Both the position numbers and the translations under genes were made by a program. DNA of 36,969 bases from Tissierellia bacterium (GTDB lineage Bacteria; Bacillota_A; Clostridia; Tissierellales; Peptoniphilaceae), in NCBI GenBank assembly GCA_012513395.1, contig JAAZCH010000109.1, positions 1-36,969 on the forward strand, read 5' to 3'. The notes beneath the pieces were generated by a model. That model did no database searches. It saw only the letters and a list, made by a program, of their open reading frames with translations, and had not been told where the DNA came from. Below are positions 1 through 7,500 of the stretch, one piece after another (within the stretch, counting starts at the first letter, position 1; each line of letters opens with the position of its first letter).

Positions 1-2
1 TA

Positions 3-275
3 ATTTATTATAATCCAAAAGGAAATTTACAGTTATTTACAAAAACGCATATTTACACCACAAGCGGAGAAAACATTTCTTATGATGCTGACAATAAAGA
101 CAGAATCTTATCTGGTTATGTCGCTGCTTTAAATAAAAACTATGAAGAAGAAATGAGACTTTCTATAGCATTAGCGGTAACTGGAATCGAACTTAAAAGA
201 GAGACGTTGAAAAGAGATGTTTCTCAAGTTAAAACTCAGATGAAAAATATTTTAGTTGAGAAAGTAAATGCATAA
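3..275 (+). CDS. C-terminal part of an unrecognised protein (5' truncated by window edge)
   Basis: An open frame runs from the window edge to a TAA at 273-275 and gives about 90 residues, ending in a charged, probably helical tail (LKRETLKRDVSQVKTQMKNI). The family is not recognised. The stop overlaps the ATG of the next gene (268) by 8 bases, so it is very likely co-transcribed and possibly translationally coupled with the nuclease/ATPase pair downstream. The visible part has no membrane segment or cysteine motif. That it is real coding sequence is inferred from the uninterrupted frame, the coupled overlap and codon use like its neighbours. Confidence 0.6.
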   Translation: MYYNPKGNLQLFTKTHIYTTSGENISYDADNKDRILSGYVAALNKNYEEEMRLSIALAVTGIELKRETLKRDVSQVKTQMKNILVEKVNA

Positions 276-1356
276 TGGTAAATTTAAAATTCTTCATCTA
301 GGGGATATACATCTGGGTAGAGAATTTAGCTTAGAAGGTGTAGTTGGAAGCGCTTTTTCATTGAGACGGGAAGAAATTTGGAAGACTTTTGAAATGGCAT
401 TAGAATTTGCTAAAAATAGTGATGTCAAAATAGTATTAATTCCTGGAGACTTATATGAAAATGATAGTATGAGTTTATCTAATTTGGATAGACTAAACTA
501 TTTATTTGAGAAGTATGGCGATATAAATTTCGTTATTTCCTTGGGAAATCATGATCATATAAGCGTCAAATCAGAATATTTAGCTTCAAATTCGCCCAAA
601 AATGTTTATATTTTCAGTGAATCTCTGGAATATGTGGAAATAGAACAAAAAGTTAGAATTTATGGTTTCAGTTGGTCAAAAGTAGAATATGAATACTTTG
701 AAATTCCTGAAGTGAGTTTAGATGATAATTATATCAATATTTTATCTATCCATGGAACTAATTCTCCAGCAAATAATTATTTGCCATTAGATATCCCGAA
801 GCTAGAAAGTTGGGGATTTGACTATATTGCTTTAGGACATATTCATAAACCTGGAAGGATAGGAGAGAAGACGTACTATTCAGGTTCTATTGAACCATTA
901 AGTTTTTCCGATATAGGTGAACGTGGAGGATTTTTAATAGACTTTACCAATGGGAATCACATGGTAAATTTTGTAAACTTCGCAAGTAGACAATATAGAA
1001 TCTTGGAAGTTGATGTAACAGGAATAGTTAATAATATTGAATTATATGCCTGTGTAGAGGAATTAATAAAAAATATAGATGAGAAAGACTTTCTTAAAAT
1101 TAATTTTTTTGGAAAGCATAATAACCTAGAATTAGAACAACTTAATAACATATTTGGTCAGAGATTTTTTTATTTTGAATTAGTAGATTTAACCACTAGT
1201 TTGATAGACGTGGATGTATTATTATATGAAAATAAAAATAATTTATTGGGCAAATATCTTACTCATGTGTTAGAAAATTATTCTGGAAAAGAACAAGAAA
1301 AATTGATTAATATAGGAATTGAAGTTTTTCCTTGGAGGGAAGAGTTTGAAGCTTAG
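268..1356 (+). CDS. SbcD/YhaO-like metallophosphoesterase (DNA repair exonuclease family)
   Basis: A 362-residue calcineurin-like phosphoesterase of the SbcD/Mre11/YhaO type. Metal-binding motifs occur in the expected order: GDIHLG (D13, H15), PGDLYEND (D61), GNHDH (N94-H97), SIHG (H162) and GHIH (H191, H193). Members of this family are Mn-dependent DNA nucleases that usually work with an SMC-like ATPase, and such an ATPase is encoded immediately downstream. The ATG at 268 overlaps the preceding stop by 8 bases. The C-terminal about 150 residues, after the catalytic core, probably form the capping and ATPase-binding region. The length is close to B. subtilis YhaO. The pairing with the next gene suggests a two-subunit Mre11-Rad50-like complex; substrate specificity cannot be read from sequence. 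Confidence 0.85.
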   Translation: MHNGKFKILHLGDIHLGREFSLEGVVGSAFSLRREEIWKTFEMALEFAKNSDVKIVLIPGDLYENDSMSLSNLDRLNYLFEKYGDINFVISLGNHDHISVKSEYLASNSPKNVYIFSESLEYVEIEQKVRIYGFSWSKVEYEYFEIPEVSLDDNYINILSIHGTNSPANNYLPLDIPKLESWGFDYIALGHIHKPGRIGEKTYYSGSIEPLSFSDIGERGGFLIDFTNGNHMVNFVNFASRQYRILEVDVTGIVNNIELYACVEELIKNIDEKDFLKINFFGKHNNLELEQLNNIFGQRFFYFELVDLTTSLIDVDVLLYENKNNLLGKYLTHVLENYSGKEQEKLINIGIEVFPWREEFEA

Positions 1357-3079
1357 AGAATTAAATTTGGTTTCTTACGGAAAGCTATTAGATAAAAAGA
1401 TAGAATTGAAGGACAATTTCAATTTAATCTGTGGTCCAAATGAAAGCGGAAAGTCTACCATTAGATCCTTTGTGTTCAATATGCTTTTTGGAGGGACTGT
1501 ACCAGGATCTAAGAGAACAATTTATACTAAAGATTACGAAAGAAATATTCCTTGGATAAGTAGTAGATATGAAGGCAGCATGATAATAGAATATGAGGAA
1601 CTGTCATATTATTTTTATAGAAACTTCATGAAAACGAAAGAAAGTTTGACTATACACAATTTAATTAGTGGAGAAGATGCCAAGTCTATTTTTCACGTGG
1701 ATCCATCTAAAAAAGTTGAATCTTTAGATGAAACCTTTTTTGGAGTTAGTGAATCTACACTTAGAGATTTATTCATTATTAGCGATGAGCTTATTATGGA
1801 AGAAAATTTATCTTATGACCTTAAAGATAGAATAATAAATCATTTTAGTACTCAATCTGAAACGATGTCAGTTGAAAGCCTTATTTCAAAAATTGAAAAC
1901 TATACATTTGGAAAAGATGATAAGAAAGAACTTAGAAATATCAACAGTGAATTAAACTCCGTTGAAGAAAGCTTAAAACATCAGTTTGATTCTAATGAAT
2001 ATGACTTGATCCTTAAAAAAATTGAAAAAATAAATGATATAATTTTGGAAAAAGAAAATGCACTAGCTGAATTGGAGTTTAATTTTCAAAAAGTCATTGG
2101 CAATAACGACATCATTACAAATAATAAATCATCACAAGATTTACATGAGATTGGTAAGGTGGAAAATAAGATTGAAGAGCTCGAAGATAAAATTTTACAA
2201 TTGTCAAAGTTTTCTAATCCATATGGCAAAGTTCTTATTTTAATCAGCATTTTCTCTTTAATTTTAGGCGTTATATTCAATAAAAAACTCTTAATGGGGT
2301 TAGGGTTAGTATTTCTTTTGGGATTTTTATATTCAATATTTCAAGAAAATTCATTAAAATCTAAAAAGAACGATTTAAGATTACTATATAATGAACTAGA
2401 CTTACTTTTAGAAAAAAAGGATAGCAGTAGTAATGTGATTTCAAATATTGATATACAATCTAATTATGAGAGAATTGGAGAAATTAGAAGAGAAATTTCA
2501 GAAAGTAAAATTCTAAAGGAAAAGCTACTCGAAAGAATTCGTCACCTAGACGGAGAGAAAGAAAGATTAAATTTTAAAAACAGTAAAAAAAAGGAATTGT
2601 CCAAAAGACTTGAAGAGTTGAATTTTAATAAAGATATGGGCGAAATCAGCATTTCAATATTGAAAAAAATTTCAAAAAGTAATTTCCTTGAAGCATCTAC
2701 TGTACTCATAGAAGATAGTAGCGAATTTATCAAAGAGATTACAAATGGCAAATATTCAAAATTGTATATTGGAGATAAGGGTGAAATAACCTTGTTTGAT
2801 GAAGAAATAAGTCAAATGGTAAATGTAGATGACTTAAGTCAAGGTACAATTGGGCAAGTTTATTTAGCTTATAGATTGGGATTAATTGTAAATTCAGGTA
2901 TAGATTTCCCCATATTTATAGATGATGGACTAACTCTTTATGACGAGGAAAGAAAAAAAGCTAGCCTAAATTTGTTAAAGAAAATCTCTAAAGATTATCA
3001 AATAATATTTTTTACAAATCATAAAGACATTCTATTTGATAATCAATTAAATGAAGGTATAAACTTAATTAATTTATAG
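1346..3079 (+). CDS. YhaN-like SMC/Rad50-type ATPase with two central membrane helices
   Basis: A 577-residue ABC/SMC-type ATPase. The Walker A GPNESGKST lies at residues 30-38, the LSQGT signature near 497-501 and the Walker B FPIFIDDG near 521-528, all as in Rad50/SbcC/YhaN. The middle is coiled coil (about 180-280 and 335-430), interrupted by two strongly hydrophobic segments (about 296-311 and 315-332). These could form a membrane hairpin at the point where Rad50 carries its zinc hook. The TTG at 1346 is preferred because GGAGGG (1334-1339) sits 6 bases upstream; an upstream ATG at 1319 lacks a site. The start overlaps the nuclease gene by 11 bases. The protein is much shorter than B. subtilis YhaN (over 900 residues). 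It is probably the ATPase partner of the upstream nuclease, perhaps tethered to the membrane. Confidence 0.8.
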   Translation: MKLRELNLVSYGKLLDKKIELKDNFNLICGPNESGKSTIRSFVFNMLFGGTVPGSKRTIYTKDYERNIPWISSRYEGSMIIEYEELSYYFYRNFMKTKESLTIHNLISGEDAKSIFHVDPSKKVESLDETFFGVSESTLRDLFIISDELIMEENLSYDLKDRIINHFSTQSETMSVESLISKIENYTFGKDDKKELRNINSELNSVEESLKHQFDSNEYDLILKKIEKINDIILEKENALAELEFNFQKVIGNNDIITNNKSSQDLHEIGKVENKIEELEDKILQLSKFSNPYGKVLILISIFSLILGVIFNKKLLMGLGLVFLLGFLYSIFQENSLKSKKNDLRLLYNELDLLLEKKDSSSNVISNIDIQSNYERIGEIRREISESKILKEKLLERIRHLDGEKERLNFKNSKKKELSKRLEELNFNKDMGEISISILKKISKSNFLEASTVLIEDSSEFIKEITNGKYSKLYIGDKGEITLFDEEISQMVNVDDLSQGTIGQVYLAYRLGLIVNSGIDFPIFIDDGLTLYDEERKKASLNLLKKISKDYQIIFFTNHKDILFDNQLNEGINLINL

Positions 3080-3087
3080 GAGAAATG

Positions 3088-3774
3088 ATGATTTGGAGTA
3101 TAGGAGACTTGCACTTTGATCATACGAAGTCCAAGTCCATGGATATTTTTGGAGAAAATTGGATTAACCATGAAAAGAAAATAATGGAGTCATGGATAAA
3201 TAACGTGTCACCTGAAGACCTAGTTTTAGTTCCAGGTGATATTTCTTGGGCATTAAAACTAGAGGACAGCATTGAAGATTTAAAAAAAATTGACGAATTG
3301 CCAGGAACTAAATGTTTTATAAAAGGAAATCATGACTATTGGTGGGGAACGAAATCTAAATTAGAATCCTTGGGGTTCAATTCTATAAATTACATATATA
3401 ATGATCATGTAGAATATGGAGATTATATTATTAGTGGAACTCGTGGTTGGTACTCTAGGGACTCAGAGATATTTACAGAAGAAGACGAAAAAATCTTTGT
3501 AAGAGAAATTAATAGATTAAAACGATCACTGGACAGTTATCGAGGTGATATGAGTGGCAAGAAAAGAATAGTGATGATTCATTATCCGCCATTTAATTGT
3601 GCCAAAAGTCCCAACGAATTTTTAGAGCTGATGATTGAATATAAAGTAGATACTTGTGTATATGGACATTTACATGGCGAGGGGCATTATTTTGCAATAG
3701 AAGGTAATTTTTCTGGCGTGGAACTTTTATGTGTATCTAGCGATTATTTAGACTTTAAATTAAAATCAATATAA
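3088..3774 (+). CDS. Metallophosphoesterase (calcineurin-like, cytosolic)
   Basis: A 228-residue single-domain calcineurin-like phosphoesterase. Its motifs are GDLHFDH (D7, H9), PGDISW (D51), KGNHD (N81-D83), MIHYPPF (H165) and YGHLHG (H194, H196). No signal peptide is present. Two ATGs lie in tandem; the second (3088) is preferred because GGAG at 3079-3082 is 5 bases upstream of it and only 2 from the first (3085). The gene follows the ATPase gene by a few bases, so it belongs to the same operon. The substrate is unknown: the family contains nucleases, nucleotidases and protein phosphatases. Its location suggests a link to DNA end processing, but this is guilt by association only. Confidence 0.8.
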   Translation: MIWSIGDLHFDHTKSKSMDIFGENWINHEKKIMESWINNVSPEDLVLVPGDISWALKLEDSIEDLKKIDELPGTKCFIKGNHDYWWGTKSKLESLGFNSINYIYNDHVEYGDYIISGTRGWYSRDSEIFTEEDEKIFVREINRLKRSLDSYRGDMSGKKRIVMIHYPPFNCAKSPNEFLELMIEYKVDTCVYGHLHGEGHYFAIEGNFSGVELLCVSSDYLDFKLKSI

Positions 3775-3784
3775 TTAAATTCTT

Positions 3785-3813
3785 TTGGAAATTACTCAGT
3801 TATAGGGTATAAT
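3785..3813 (+). promoter_or_regulatory. Promoter of ppsA
   Basis: TTGGAA (3785-3790), a 17-base spacer and a perfect TATAAT (3808-3813) form a sigma-A-type promoter about 35 bases ahead of the ppsA start. Transcription is expected to begin near 3820. Confidence 0.75.
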
Positions 3814-3847
3814 TAAACATAGAAAAAAGAAATTGGAGGTAGAAAAT

Positions 3848-6190
3848 ATGTCAAAGTATAGATATATTAAACGCTTCAATGAAGTAGGGAAAAATGATAT
3901 CCCAATAGTTGGCGGAAAAGGTGCAAATTTAGGTGAAATGACCCAAATGGGTTTGGATGTTCCACCGGGATTTTGCGTAACAAGTTCAGCGTATAACTAC
4001 TTTATTGACTACACAAATTTGAATGAAACTGTAAAAGTATTATTAGAAAGACTAGATGTGGACAACCCAGATTCTCTTACCTTGGTTAGCGAAAGATTAC
4101 AAGCTAAACTAAATGAGAGTAAAATTCCTGAAGACCTTGAGGCAGAAATAAGAGCTGCTTATAGGGACTTTAGTAAAGCGGTCGATCTAGAAAATCCCCT
4201 TGTGGCTGTAAGATCATCTGCTACTGCTGAAGATCTACCAGATGCTTCTTTTGCAGGTCAACAAGATACTTATCTTCACATTGCTGGAGAAGACGAATTG
4301 CTTAAACATATTAGAATGTGCTGGGCTTCTTTATGGACTGCAAGAGCTATATACTACAGAGAGAAACAAAAATTTGATCACTTTGATGTAGCGTTAAGTG
4401 TAGTAGTTCAAAAAATGGTAAATAGCGAAAAAAGTGGAGTAATGTTCACCGCAAATCCAATTTCTCAAAATCTAGACGAAATGATGATAAATGCTAGTTA
4501 TGGATTAGGAGAGGCTGTAGTTAGCGGTATGGTAACTCCTGATGAATATATTGTAAATAAGAAGACAAAACAAATTGTAGAAACTACTATTTCTGAAAAA
4601 AATGTAATGGTAATTAAAGCTGACGATGGAATAGGTACACGACTAGTCCAAGTAGCGGATTATCTAGGAAATGAAGCTGTTTCCAGTGAGTGTTTAAGCT
4701 CATATGAATTGAGTACTTTGATAGATTATGGTATAAAAATTGAAAATTTATATAAAAGCATTCAAGATATTGAGTGGGGAATAGATGAAGATACTAAAAA
4801 ACTTTATATATTACAGTCTAGACCTATTACTACAATAAAAGAAGATGAAAAAGAAGAGCTTATTGTCTTGGTTAAAGGACTTGCAGCTTCTCCAGGAATC
4901 GGAAGAGGAAAAGTAAGAATAGTAGAGGACCTGACCAATATTAACCAAGTTGAAGACGGAGACGTACTGGTAACTGGTATGACGAATCCTGACATGGTAC
5001 CTGCTATGAGAAAATGTGCAGCTGTTGTAACTGACGAAGGTGGAAGAACTTGCCACGCTGCTATTGTATCTAGAGAGCTTGGAATTCCTTGTATAGTTGG
5101 TGCAAAAAGCGCAACTAAGGATTTGACCGAAGGACAATTTGTTACCGTAGACTCTACTAGGGGAGTAGTTTACGAAGGAAATGTTTTAAATAAGAAAACT
5201 GATGATGAAAAACCGACTGAGGGAGCATCAGGACCATTTGTCATTACAGAGGAACTTAAAAATTATTTAGCTCCAATAACTGCAACTAAGATATATATGA
5301 ACTTAGGACAGCCTGACTTGATTGAAAAGCATAAGCAACTTCCCTTTGATGGAATAGGTCTTATGAGGACAGAGTTTATATTTACCAATATGATTGGCGC
5401 GCATCCTATGTATTTGATCGAAACAGGTCAACAACAACTAATGGTTGATAAATTAGTTGAAGGAATTTATGCTGTAGCTTCTGCGATATATCCTAAGCAA
5501 TTAACAGTTAGACTTTCAGACTTTAGAACTAACGAGTACAGAGGCCTAAAAGGTGGAGAAGAAGTAGAGCCCATTGAACAAAATCCTATGATTGGATGGA
5601 GAGGGGTATCTAGATATATTTCTCCAGAATATGAAGCAGGATTTAGATTAGAATGCCAAGCAATTAAAAAGGTTCGAGAAGATCACGGTCTTAAAAATGT
5701 AGTAGTTATGCTTCCGTTTGTAAGAACTCCAGAAGAGCTTATAAAAGTCAAGGAAATAATGGCTGATGAAGGTTTAGTTCAAAGTGTTGACTTTAAACTA
5801 TGGATTATGGCTGAAGTACCTTCAGTTGTTATGATGGCAGAAGAATTTGCGCAATTGGTGGATGGTTTCTCCATTGGAAGTAACGACTTGACTCAACTAG
5901 TCATGGGAGCTGATAGGGATTCTGAAAAAATGAATAACATGGGCTACTTTGACGAAAGAAATGAAGCTGTTAAAAGAGCTGTAAAGGTCATAATCGAAGC
6001 TGCTAAAAAATATGGTAAGACAGTATCCATTTGTGGCCAAGGACCATCACAGTATCCAGAATTTGCAGAATTCTTAGTACAAAATGGTATCACATCTATA
6101 AGCGTAAACCCAGATACAGTAGAGTACACTAGAAAACTAGTAGCACAAGTAGAACAAAAAATACTGTTAGATAAATTGATGAAACAATAA
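3848..6190 (+). CDS. ppsA: Phosphoenolpyruvate synthase (pyruvate, water dikinase)
   Basis: A 780-residue enzyme converting pyruvate, ATP and water to PEP, AMP and phosphate, the entry step of gluconeogenesis. The N-terminal ATP-grasp domain starts with the VGGKGANLGEM motif. The central swivelling domain carries the phospho-acceptor histidine (about His403) in GGRTCHAAI. The C-terminal PEP/pyruvate barrel carries GLMRTEFIF and the active-site Cys of SICGQGP (about Cys729). Length matches E. coli PpsA (792) and the motifs fit PpsA better than pyruvate phosphate dikinase. The ATG at 3848 has GGAGGT (3835-3840) 7 bases upstream; an in-frame TTG at 3833 overlaps that site and is rejected. Flanking promoter and terminator make it a single-gene unit. 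Confidence 0.95.
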   Translation: MSKYRYIKRFNEVGKNDIPIVGGKGANLGEMTQMGLDVPPGFCVTSSAYNYFIDYTNLNETVKVLLERLDVDNPDSLTLVSERLQAKLNESKIPEDLEAEIRAAYRDFSKAVDLENPLVAVRSSATAEDLPDASFAGQQDTYLHIAGEDELLKHIRMCWASLWTARAIYYREKQKFDHFDVALSVVVQKMVNSEKSGVMFTANPISQNLDEMMINASYGLGEAVVSGMVTPDEYIVNKKTKQIVETTISEKNVMVIKADDGIGTRLVQVADYLGNEAVSSECLSSYELSTLIDYGIKIENLYKSIQDIEWGIDEDTKKLYILQSRPITTIKEDEKEELIVLVKGLAASPGIGRGKVRIVEDLTNINQVEDGDVLVTGMTNPDMVPAMRKCAAVVTDEGGRTCHAAIVSRELGIPCIVGAKSATKDLTEGQFVTVDSTRGVVYEGNVLNKKTDDEKPTEGASGPFVITEELKNYLAPITATKIYMNLGQPDLIEKHKQLPFDGIGLMRTEFIFTNMIGAHPMYLIETGQQQLMVDKLVEGIYAVASAIYPKQLTVRLSDFRTNEYRGLKGGEEVEPIEQNPMIGWRGVSRYISPEYEAGFRLECQAIKKVREDHGLKNVVVMLPFVRTPEELIKVKEIMADEGLVQSVDFKLWIMAEVPSVVMMAEEFAQLVDGFSIGSNDLTQLVMGADRDSEKMNNMGYFDERNEAVKRAVKVIIEAAKKYGKTVSICGQGPSQYPEFAEFLVQNGITSISVNPDTVEYTRKLVAQVEQKILLDKLMKQ

Positions 6191-6205
6191 TAATTGAAAA
6201 TGATA

Positions 6206-6233
6206 AAAAAAGACTCCACTGTGAGTCTTTTTT
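6206..6233. terminator. Bidirectional rho-independent terminator, ppsA / alaX-like gene
   Basis: A perfect 11-bp stem (AAAAAAGACTC 6206-6216 with GAGTCTTTTTT 6223-6233) and a 6-base loop. The A-run on one side and T-run on the other let it work in both directions between the convergent genes. Confidence 0.9.
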
Positions 6234-6236
6234 AAA

Positions 6237-7433
6237 TCATATATTCAAATTTTCAAGCTCATTTCTAAAAATATCAATTACATTTTCATTTTTTGAAATA
6301 TATATAATTCCTTGGAGAAGCTTTTTATTACCTCCACCTCTTAAATTATATTTGTTTTTTAGCCTATCCATTAAAAGTTCCATATTAATAGTGGTATTGC
6401 CACAAGGTTTAATTAAGAATTGAACTAACTCATTGTTTTGATGATATAGAATCAATATAATATTATCTTCTTCGAAAAACTTTGAATAATTAATAGCCTC
6501 GGAAAAATTAAGTCTATAAAAGTTTTCAAAGAGCAATTTATAATTTCCTAAGTGTTCAAGATTGGTCATGGAATTTTCTTTTAATAATTGGAAGAAGCTG
6601 TTCTTTAATGAGGCGTAATTTTCGGACAAAGAAATTTTAGATTCTACATGCATATCGAATTTTTCAATAAGATTGTCGCTATTAGCAGATAGTTTTTCGG
6701 CTAAATTATAAACAATATTATTCTTTTTTGTATAATCCAATAATGATTCTTTACCTACCAAAACCTTTACTCTAGCTTTTCCATTTTGCTTATAAATCTC
6801 GATTATTTTTAATAATCCAAGCTCTCCCGTGTAATTTACATGTGTACCGCCGCATGCAGAATAGTCTATGGAATCAATTTCTACGACACGCAAGTTTTTA
6901 TTGACCTTTGGGGATTTTCTAAAATCTATTTTGCTTTTATCTTCTTCTTTAGGAAAATACGATTTTACTAAAAAATTATTTTGTACTATGGTATTAGCTA
7001 ATTCTTCTACTTTTTCAGTTTCGTAATTTTCTAAATAGTCAGTATCTAAATCGATAGTTATGAACCCATCAGATGCATGAAAGCTAATAGTGGGAATATC
7101 AAATAATCTGTGAAAACACGAAGAGATAATATGTTGAGCTGTATGTTGTTGCATAATTTGGAAACGATGTTCCCAATCTATTTTAACCAATGCAGTACTG
7201 CCGGGAATTTTATCTTTTGTGATATGTATAATTTTCCCATCTTTCTCTATAGATTTTTCAACGATCACGTCATTTATCCATCCTTTATCGCCTCTTTGGC
7301 CACCCACACCGTCAGGATAAAAAATAGTTTTGTCTAAAATCGTATGATACTCATCTCCTACTTTTCTATTTAGGAGTACTTTTCCTTCTACCTCATTTAA
7401 ATAAGAGTTAATCATATATAATTTTTCAGTCAT
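6237..7433 (-). CDS. AlaX-type alanyl-tRNA editing protein with DHHA1 domain
   Basis: A 398-residue free-standing homologue of the editing half of alanyl-tRNA synthetase. Members hydrolyse Ser-tRNA(Ala) or Gly-tRNA(Ala). The N-terminal beta-barrel has the FYPDGVGGQ motif (38-46). The zinc-binding editing core shows HTAQH (H97, H101) and CGGTH (C194, H198). The C-terminal part is DHHA1-like with a glycine-rich LRGGGNKK stretch. No class II aminoacylation core is present, so it cannot charge tRNA. The ATG at 7433 is preferred: GGTG lies 6 bases upstream, and codons further upstream encode an unrelated hydrophobic stretch across the promoter. It is divergent from comEC and convergent with ppsA. 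It is the long AlaX form, comparable to B. subtilis AlaX-like proteins. Confidence 0.88.
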   Translation of the reverse strand: MTEKLYMINSYLNEVEGKVLLNRKVGDEYHTILDKTIFYPDGVGGQRGDKGWINDVIVEKSIEKDGKIIHITKDKIPGSTALVKIDWEHRFQIMQQHTAQHIISSCFHRLFDIPTISFHASDGFITIDLDTDYLENYETEKVEELANTIVQNNFLVKSYFPKEEDKSKIDFRKSPKVNKNLRVVEIDSIDYSACGGTHVNYTGELGLLKIIEIYKQNGKARVKVLVGKESLLDYTKKNNIVYNLAEKLSANSDNLIEKFDMHVESKISLSENYASLKNSFFQLLKENSMTNLEHLGNYKLLFENFYRLNFSEAINYSKFFEEDNIILILYHQNNELVQFLIKPCGNTTINMELLMDRLKNKYNLRGGGNKKLLQGIIYISKNENVIDIFRNELENLNI

Positions 7434-7449
7434 TTCAATCACCAAATAC

Positions 7450-7477
7450 ATTTTATCATAGAATCGTTTTCTTACAA
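7450..7477 (-). promoter_or_regulatory. Possible promoter of the alaX-like gene
   Basis: On the minus strand TTGTAA (7477-7472) and TAAAAT (7455-7450) are separated by 16 bases, ahead of the start at 7433. An overlapping TATGAT (7460-7455) is an alternative -10. The leader would be only about 10 bases long. Confidence 0.4.
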
Positions 7478-7485
7478 ATAGAATC

Positions 7486-7494
7486 TGATATAAT
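7486..7494 (+). promoter_or_regulatory. Extended -10 promoter of comEC
   Basis: TGATATAAT (7486-7494) is a perfect TATAAT with the TGn extension and no convincing -35 box. Transcription should start about 7 bases downstream, which is at or within a base or two of the comEC ATG (7501). Confidence 0.65.
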
Positions 7495-7500
7495 AATATT

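Noticed and set aside
4811..5137. Open frame of about 108 codons on the minus strand inside ppsA.
   Set aside because: Lies fully inside a well-conserved gene, has no ribosome site and its product is low-complexity; it is a shadow of ppsA codons.
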